Positions 24,301 to 33,300 of a stretch of 64,000 nt of DNA are shown here, piece after piece. Positions within the stretch are counted from its first letter, which is position 1; every line of letters begins with the position of its first letter. Position numbers and translations under genes: made by a program. Source of the stretch: Sipunculus nudus (taxonomy: Eukaryota > Annelida > Sipuncula > Golfingiida > Sipunculidae); contig CM049319.1 of NCBI GenBank assembly GCA_026874595.1, positions 19,013,101 through 19,077,100 of the forward strand. Reading direction: 5' to 3'. The notes under the pieces were generated by a model, which was given only the letters and a program-made list of their open reading frames with translations, was not told where the DNA came from and searched no databases.

Positions 24301-27300
24301 GAAATTCTTGCTGACCTTAGTGAAGCAGAAAAAAGAAGACTTGGTTTTAACCAATCAGAATTTATCAAAAGTTGCAAATTCGACGGCGCCGATTGCGATG
24401 ATGAGTAAGATTTTATTATATATTATTGATTTGCATGTAATGTGTTGATATAATAATATCATCCAACGTTTGTAAATGTATACGAAAATGCGATTGAAGC
24501 AGCATGCAAAACCCGATCCAATTTACAACCTAAATGTCCATTTGACATGATTATAACAAAATAATTAAATAAACATATTTTTATTTTACGTAGTAGAAAT
24601 GTTTTAAAATTGTTATGGAAACATATACCATTATTTTCATGGGAACGGACACTATTGTATCAAATGTATGATATAATCTAGAGTATATAGGAAGAGATAA
24701 ATGGGGTTTAAACATAAAAGGGAAGTGTTAGCATATCTAGTATATTACATAATACTTGAGTGGTAATTCACCATAGATTGAAATTTTCGATATTAATCTT
24801 GTTCAGGAATTACTCTTCGTTTCAGTACTTTTACATTCTTCTACAACACTATCCACGGCAACTGTTACATATTTAATTCTGGATGGAAATCGAAAACTCG
24901 AGTACTCGGGTCCAGCAAGACTGGCCACAAAAGCGGTAGGTTCTGAGTGTTTAATTAAAAGTAATTTTTTTTTTGCCGCGGATGCACATGAGAGTAATGT
25001 TAGCTAGTTGATAAGTATACAATACATTTACTTGCGCCTAGGAGGTTATGCTTCTGTCGGCGTTATTTTTTCTGTTTTTCTGCTTGCATGTAAGCAACAT
25101 TACTCGAAAAAGTTATCGGCGGACTATTCAGGTTAGCTTGGCAATGATACAAGGAACAAAAGTTATAAAACTTGGGAGGTGATCCGGATCACTATCTTGA
25201 TCAAGGAATCTTGAAAATTGCTACATTTCTGACAATTCCATTAAAGAGTTATGCAAAAAGACCTAAGCGGAGATCTGCGCTCTCTGGTTGCTTTTCTAGT
25301 TTTGTCAAAAAATTATTTTTTGATTGGATCTTTGTCCCGACCACGCCTAGTATGCTTTCCGACAAGGAAGGTACAACGTAATCCGTTATATGACATCCTT
25401 GGTAAGAGTGGATGAGACGAGACGCATTGTAAATCATTTTAATCAACCCTCTGGATGACTGGTTGAAATAGATATGCCAAAACAGTGTTAAAAACAGACC
25501 TCAGCAATTTGATTTTGACCTTCAAGCGGCGAAAGTTTAAGAAACGTCAATCGTAGCTGTAAGCGTATATTGATGACAGCTAACTGCATGGTACCAAACA
25601 AGGCAGTAGAGATAATACGAAACTTTGTTTCTATAAAAGCTCGATTTGAAACTATAAATATGTTGAACACAACCGGTTATACGAGCCTCATGCCGTCAAG
25701 AAATAACCTGGTGATCTAAACGAATGTAGGTCCCTGTCAAACCCGAGAGTTTGACACTGCCTCACGATTGGAAGTGTTAAATGCCTTCGTCAGGTCTATA
25801 AAATGATGTATAGGTTCTGCACTGGTAGCTATTAAAATGTAAGATCATATTGATTGTGTCAATGGTGCTCTTAAGGTCGTTCTTTCCAGCAAGTAGTTTA
25901 TGATGCGGTTCAGCATTAAGAGGGCCATAATCTTTCCTTCAATGCTCAAAAAAGGATTTGCCTTTGTGGCAATATGTGTACATATGCCTTTGTAGTGGAT
26001 GATAACGAACTGTAATGTTTTGGTCATTATCTCGTCGTCTTCTAAAAACCGCTGTATCAGTTCTATCTGTCTATATAGGGGTCTGGACAGCTGAGTGGTA
26101 AAACGCTCGGCCCTCTTCCCTGGCGACCCGGGTTCTATTCCCGGCGTGGCTATGAGAGTGGGTTGTAGTTGCCTGTGCAAGGTCGGTGGTTTTCTCCGGG
26201 TCCTCCGGGTTCCTCCAACGACTATCGAGCGCCAACAACCCAGCCATGGAGAATGTCTCGTATTAGTTATCATAACTAGTTGTACAATCCATGTAAAATA
26301 AATAAAGTTTAATTAACAGACAGGACAAAGCATTATCTCTTAAGATCTCAGGGGGGGGGGGGGTGATTTCATCAGGACCCCGGGTATTCTCCACTTAGCT
26401 CTTTGACGGCCTTCTGTCCTTCTGTTGAATACACCTTTTTTGTCCTGTTTGTTTTTATACTTATGTACTGAGCAATGTGATATTAACTTAATGCGTTATG
26501 TCGTTGATGTTTTATATGCCTGCACGTATTTGGAAGAAAACTTATCAAAAATTAATGTGAAAAAAGAAAGAAGTCTACGTTGGTCAAAACTGTTCACACG
26601 CCATATATGCTCAAACAAATGCACTTGCAATTAAAAGGAACAGGTTTACAACCCATTATATCATAAGTATCATTAGATTCATTTTAACGTTCTAGCACTG
26701 CAAGATCAGCTAAAATGTTTCACGATGTTTTCAAGTTCCCCTTTCCCAGAGGGTTCTAGGTCACGCTCATCTGACATCTAAAGCCAACCTTTGCCATTGA
26801 GAAATAGAATCAGAGACAAATACCACAGATAAATATTGTTGCAACATATCATCTTGTTTTCCTTCAGGTTTATCCCTGGTACTGAACATTGGCCAGGACG
26901 AGTACGTTGAGGCTATAGGAGACTCAGCCGGAGCCAGAGTCGTCATTCACGACCAAGACAAGATGCCATTCCCGGAGGAGGAGGGAATCCTCGTGTCACC
27001 TGGATACGCTTCATCTGTCGGCAATAAAATAGTATGTACAAATGAAGGTTTACTAGAATGCAATATGATAGAAATATCTATCGGCTTTAGGAAATATGCT
27101 TCATCGAGTTGATAAACTACATTTAGCAGGGTGAGCCTCGATCAGTGCCACAGGATTGTATTTTGTTGTCACTTACTGACGACTTAAGTAGGACTATCAC
27201 ATCCCTTTAATGTTTGATCCTGAAGGTATTTTTATTTTGTTTTGAAACCCGACGATGCATCATCAACTCCCGCACGCACACCAAAACAACTGAGAATGAA

Positions 27301-30300
27301 ACGCGACTTTTGGGGATAGTCTCCCCATTAAGCCTTCCGAGCGCTCAATCTGTGTGGGAGCCTGATCGTGAAAAATCTCGATCTTTCTCAGCTGAGGTTC
27401 GAACTCACGACCTCCAGGTTTTAAGCCTTCTTATCCCCAGACCAAAGACGGTTGTAACAGAACATAACCAAAATCTCAATCAGCTCACTTTATACAAACC
27501 TTCCTATCACCTTATTCTTAATAAAAAAAATACTCCCAAGACATCTGAGAAAATATATGTAGGGAACAAAAACGAAGTCTGAAATCTGCTGACATGTCAT
27601 CGTCTTAGTTGTAACACTATCAACGCCAGACACAGATATAAATGTTCTTCGCAGGTTCTGAGCCCAACTTGTTTTAGATGAGCATTAATTACCCAGTGTT
27701 AGGCCAAACGAAGGTATGTTTTTTCAGGCACCGCCCGCGTCAACTTTTACCTCCGCAACAAAAGTGTTTATTTTGATTTTCATCTTTCAAGTAGATAAAT
27801 TAATGCAATTTTCTGCAGAAGAGAAAAAAAACAAGATGCCCATGGGCCATGACGCTCAGCTGAAATTGAATTACAAGCATGTTTTGCATGCAAAATCTAA
27901 TGATGCCACCAGTCTGCAGAAACTGATGGAACATTCCATGACCAATATCCATGAAAAGAATTATGGTGATCAATGCATTAGTTTATCAGATACTTAAGCT
28001 TTTGTATCAAATTTTCCATTATTCTTGGGGGTACTTCGGAGCCCCATAGCTCAGAGATTTTTGGTAGCAGAGACCTAATTTCAAGTTTCCATGGAGACTT
28101 TTCATGGGTCTCCCTGTCTGTCAAGAATGAAGATTCTAGGTCCAGTCGTTACAATTTGTACCCTGTTGAAAGATAACTACATCCTTAAAGGTCTCAAAAT
28201 TAGAGAAAAAAAAATTGTGAAAATTTGAAAAAATACAGGTGGCACCACCAGTCTGCAGGAACTGATGGAACACCTCTTGATCAATATGTATGCAAAAAAT
28301 CATGACCATCAGTGTTGTAGTTATTGAGATGTTGCAGTTTGTTTTTATCAAATTTTCCATTATTCTGGGGGCTAATTGGGAGCCCATCACACAGCTCAAA
28401 GTATATGGGTAACAGAGACTATATTTCAGGTTTCCATGGAGACTTTTCATGGACCTATCAGTGTGTCAAGAATGAAGATTCTAGGTCCAGTCTTTATGAT
28501 TTGTGCCCTGTTCACATTTTTAAAGGTCTCAAAAACAGAGAAAACAATTTGTAAAAATTGAAAAATACAGGTGGCGCCACCAGTCTGCAGAAACTGATGA
28601 AACATCTCATCATCAATACGTATGCCAAAAATCATGACCATCAGTGATGTAGTTAATGAGATATTGAAGTTTTTGTATGAAATTTTTGACAATTCTGGGG
28701 GGTAATTTGGGGCCCCATAGCTCGAAGGATATGGGTAACAGAGACCTAATTTCTGGTTTCCAAGGAGATTTTTCATGGACCTCTCAGAATGCCAAGTTAC
28801 AAGGTTCTAGGTCCAGCGGTTACGATTTGTGCCTGGTTAACGGACGGACAGACGGACAGACAGACAGACGGACGACGGACAAAGAGTGATCGCTTTAGCT
28901 CAGATGACTTTCAGTCAGCTGAGCTAATAAAAAATTAGAAAAAAAATTTAATTAAAAAAAAAATTTTTCTTACTTAAAAATATATATATGCATGATATGA
29001 AAGAAATCTGTCCTTTAGTTTTCAATTTATCATGCTAACAGTGCTGTCAAGTGGAAATGGTGGGGTATTAACAGTTGCAAAAGCAAGGAAACGAAACAAG
29101 GTGGCGCCACCTGTATTCTGCAGAAGAGAAAAAAAAATCCAAGATTTAAAAGAAAAAAGATTTAAATAAAAATTTAATTTTTTTAACTTAAAAATATATA
29201 TGCATGATATGAAAGAAATCTGTCCTTTAGTTTTCAATTTATCATGCTAACAGTGCTGTCAAGTGGCAATGGTGGGGTATTAATAGGAGCAGAAGCAAGA
29301 AAACGACACAAGGTGGCACCACCAGTATTAGGGTAATCGCTACTGTGACCTTGAAAAAATGCATCAAGGTCATCCATGTTCGAACTTGAGCTAGCCGTTG
29401 ATATGATGCATCAAACCTGTAGGTTTGGTTACTTTACCTCAAATTCTAACAAAGTTATTGCGTTAACATCATTTTAACAAGAAAACGACACAAGGTGGCG
29501 CCTTCTGTTTTCTGCAAAAGACAAAGCTATCCGAGATCTTTGGTCAATTTGATTTTTGGATCATTCCATGTATCCCGAACTGAGATATTAAAGTTTTTGT
29601 GTGAAATTCACCAAATATGGGAATATTCAAGGTCCAGGCCACTCTCATAGGAAAGGTCATGACCCCAATTTAAATAAACATCCCATAATCCATATCTATG
29701 TATATGCATAATATAAAAAATATCTGTCCATTGGTTTTTGACTTATAATGCTCCCAGTACTGTCAAGTGTCAATTTTGGCGGTATTAAAAGGCACGAAAA
29801 CAAGTAAAGAATAATAGGTGGCGCTACCAGTTTCTGGAACATGACAACCCTATCCATGATCTTCGATCAACTTGTTTTGGGATCAATCCATGCAAGATTT
29901 CTTGAGATATTTAAGAATTTGTGTGATTTTCCCTATTCAAGGCCAAGGAAACTCTCCAAGTAAAGGTCATGACCTCATTTTCGATAAGCGTCGTCCTCTC
30001 ACCCATATCTATACATATACCAAGTTTGGTAAAGATCCGTGAAATATTTTTTGAGTTATCGCGCCAACAAGATTTATATGCGGCGGCGGCGGCGGGACCG
30101 GTATGAAACATAGTATCCCCCGACTTCGTCTGGGGATACAATGATATTGATAATGCATGAAAATGTTATTTTGTTCATGTGCTCCGTTTCAAGTATGCTA
30201 GAACATTTTTGTATTTTGCCTTTAATCCAGTTGGCATAATTGGACGACACAAATGAAATGGTCGCCTTCCGTATGTTTCACCGAGGTTCTAACTTACAAT

Positions 30301-33300
30301 TTCTGTCATTTTCTTCGTTAACAGGTCCAGGTTTCCCGTTTGCCGGACCCTTATGGAGACTGCGTCGATCCCGCTGTTAGAAGGAGCCATCTGAACGTAT
30401 ATGAGGAAACGTATCCTGTCAAGTACAGCACGATGGTGAGTATGAAGACCTAAAACATCAAGTTATAATGTAACACATTCAATGCAGTACAACACTTAAA
30501 ATATTAAAGGGGCATATTACGATATCTGACGTCTATTAACAAAAGGTAATACCTTGAACCCTTTATTTAAAAACATATGAAAACGCCGATCCCACCGTAC
30601 GCAGGCTGTTCGTTTTGTTTATATCAACTTATTTATAACGAGGGGTCCCCTCAAAATAATAAAATGAAAAATACGTCACAGAATCGTTATAAGAACCTGT
30701 ACTGTCTCTAGAGATATTACCTTAGTCATTTAAAAGGTACACAAAGCAAACCAGAAATCGCACACCTTCCACAGAAAAGATAGATGAATATCTGGCTTAA
30801 CCACAAAGAAAAACGGACGGAAATCTGTAATTAAAGCACAATGGTTAGAATGAAGACAATATAACTGCGTTGCTTAGGAGTTTTTGCTTTTTGCTAGAAC
30901 GCTACATGTGGTCTCGGTACTCACGACACCTTACGAGATCATCGAAACAAACCGTGAATATGACAACGGTATTTGTTATGAAATTACAATATCTAGGCAA
31001 TATTGCTCCGGGTAGGTTTAAAATATGATTAAATGCAAATGTACATTAAATGCAAATGATTCAAATAAGTCATATAGATATGCACATTAAATTGAGTAAA
31101 ATCAAAACAAAGGTAAAATGAACAAATGTAAATGCAAAAAAAAACACTTTCACTAAACTTGAACTTTCTTTAAATACACAAAACAGAAACTTAATGTGGG
31201 CAAGCTCTTTTGATATAAATTATAGTGCGATGACTATTGAGAAATGACTCACAAAATTTTATATAGATTGAGCAATGAAAGTCTATAAAAAACATTTGTT
31301 GAAAAATGGAAAAGTTATTATCAAAATATATTGTAATTGCTATTGTATTTGAAACACTATTGTAACCTTACTCCAGTGCAAATGCAGCACTTATGATAGT
31401 CCTATACTTTAAAACACATATTCAGCGTATAACTTCAACTTCATCTGTGAAAACAATTACACTTGCAGTTTAACCCAAGCATTGGTAACTGATCATGCGC
31501 TAAAAACAGAATAAGTAAGCCAGCTATGTTCTTTTTAAATGATAATATAAGTTTCGCTTACTTCAGTCAGAGTGAGCATTCTAACAGTAATTGTATAATA
31601 CAAGGGGATTATATACCAATGATCTTGGATCTCTAGGATGTACTTATTGAGATCGCGTATGATACAGAGGCCCATGTATGTCTGTTCATTTCAGGCTTGC
31701 TATAAAACCTGCTACCAACGTCATGTGATCCAGAAATGTGGATGTGCGGACTCTCTTGTGCCCAAATTTGGATACGCATTTAATTACATCAAGGTCGTCA
31801 CCTGTGAGATGAGAGATATTAAACAAGGTAAAGCAGATTAAAAGTTAAGTAAAAACTTTCACTCTCCATCATTGATGACGCGAATTCTAACTTGACCTCG
31901 GGTCCACTTTAGCTCCCGCATTTGCATAACTCAACTGCCATGGCATGAACTCGGACTTGCATTCGGGCTCGGACAGTATAGACTCCACTTTACAGTCCAT
32001 GGTACCGTTTTTTTTAAACTGTATCCATTTATTACATCGATTCCAGTCAGAGCCACAAAACATCGAATTGTTCAACTAGCATCCCTTGCTAGTCGTATTC
32101 AAGGTCGGCAACGGGCCATTACATATTATAAAAAATTGATTAAAAAACTATTTATTTCAATATGTCATATTGTCACGACTTCCAAGTTCTAAAAAATGTA
32201 TTGATTTGAGATTTACTAAAGGGTTCTTGAGTAAGTTTGAACAAAAATACCACGTCAGACTTTAAAAATTAACGATTTTAATTCAAAAAGACAAAAGAAA
32301 AAATATACTCACAGATATTTTGTCCTTACACAGCCTCTTATTATTATAAGTAATAATCTGGCGAGATACAGAGTAATCTTAAATATTGAAACTTTAGTGT
32401 CCATAAAGTATTTTCACAAAGCGATCCCTTAATTCCTTTGTGGCTGATAACAATGATTACGATATGTGTACAAATGTTCGGCTTCTTCACGCACTGAGCT
32501 GTGACCTACGACCTCTAACTTGCGCTATAGCCTAGAATACGATACAGGCCATGTGACCTTGAACCCGTAGTGCCTTTTGACACAACCCGGAAACATACTA
32601 ATGTCAATGTTGTACCATGAGGTTTTCGACAACACAGTTTTATCCTTTTAGGGATTACTTTTCAAAGTCCCTGACACATGGCATGATTCTCCCTCATTCA
32701 CACTTGCCCTCACATCCATATATCAATAAATCAATGTCTATCTTAAAGGTAAGAGCAAGCAGAATGTCGTATTTCCATATACAGAGTATCTTCACGTCCA
32801 ACAGTGTCTGTCCGGTTTGACTCGTCGACACTTAACAAAGAAACGTTTAACGACTTCTCAGCACAACTGCAGACATACTGATGTACGTCATGAATCACCG
32901 TAAGTTCATTACATAACGATTAACAAATCACATATTCCAATCCCTCTTTAAAATTTTTCATACAATTCGTCAATTTTTTATACTGGACACTACGATGGTT
33001 CCCTTGGCATCTGAAACTGACTTCAAAGAGCTAACCGATGCCATCAAAGGCCCAAAATGCTTTTAAAACCTTACTTTGTCAGAACACAATATAATAACTA
33101 ATGAAGAATACATATAAAACCTACATCGTCAACACTAGCTATTGACACATATGAACAATGTATATATTATTTCACATTTTGCCATGATTTTGTCTCAAAT
33201 AGATCGATTCGTTCTTTATAAACTGAACCTTACTATGTTAATATGTTGAGCTAAAGTTTTAGTTGTTTCTTCATTACAGATGACTGCAGATACGAAATCA

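Noticed and set aside
27716-27997. A 93-residue open frame in gene B intron 7.
   Set aside because: It overlaps the tandem repeat block, and part of it recurs at 58390-58470. No conserved domain.
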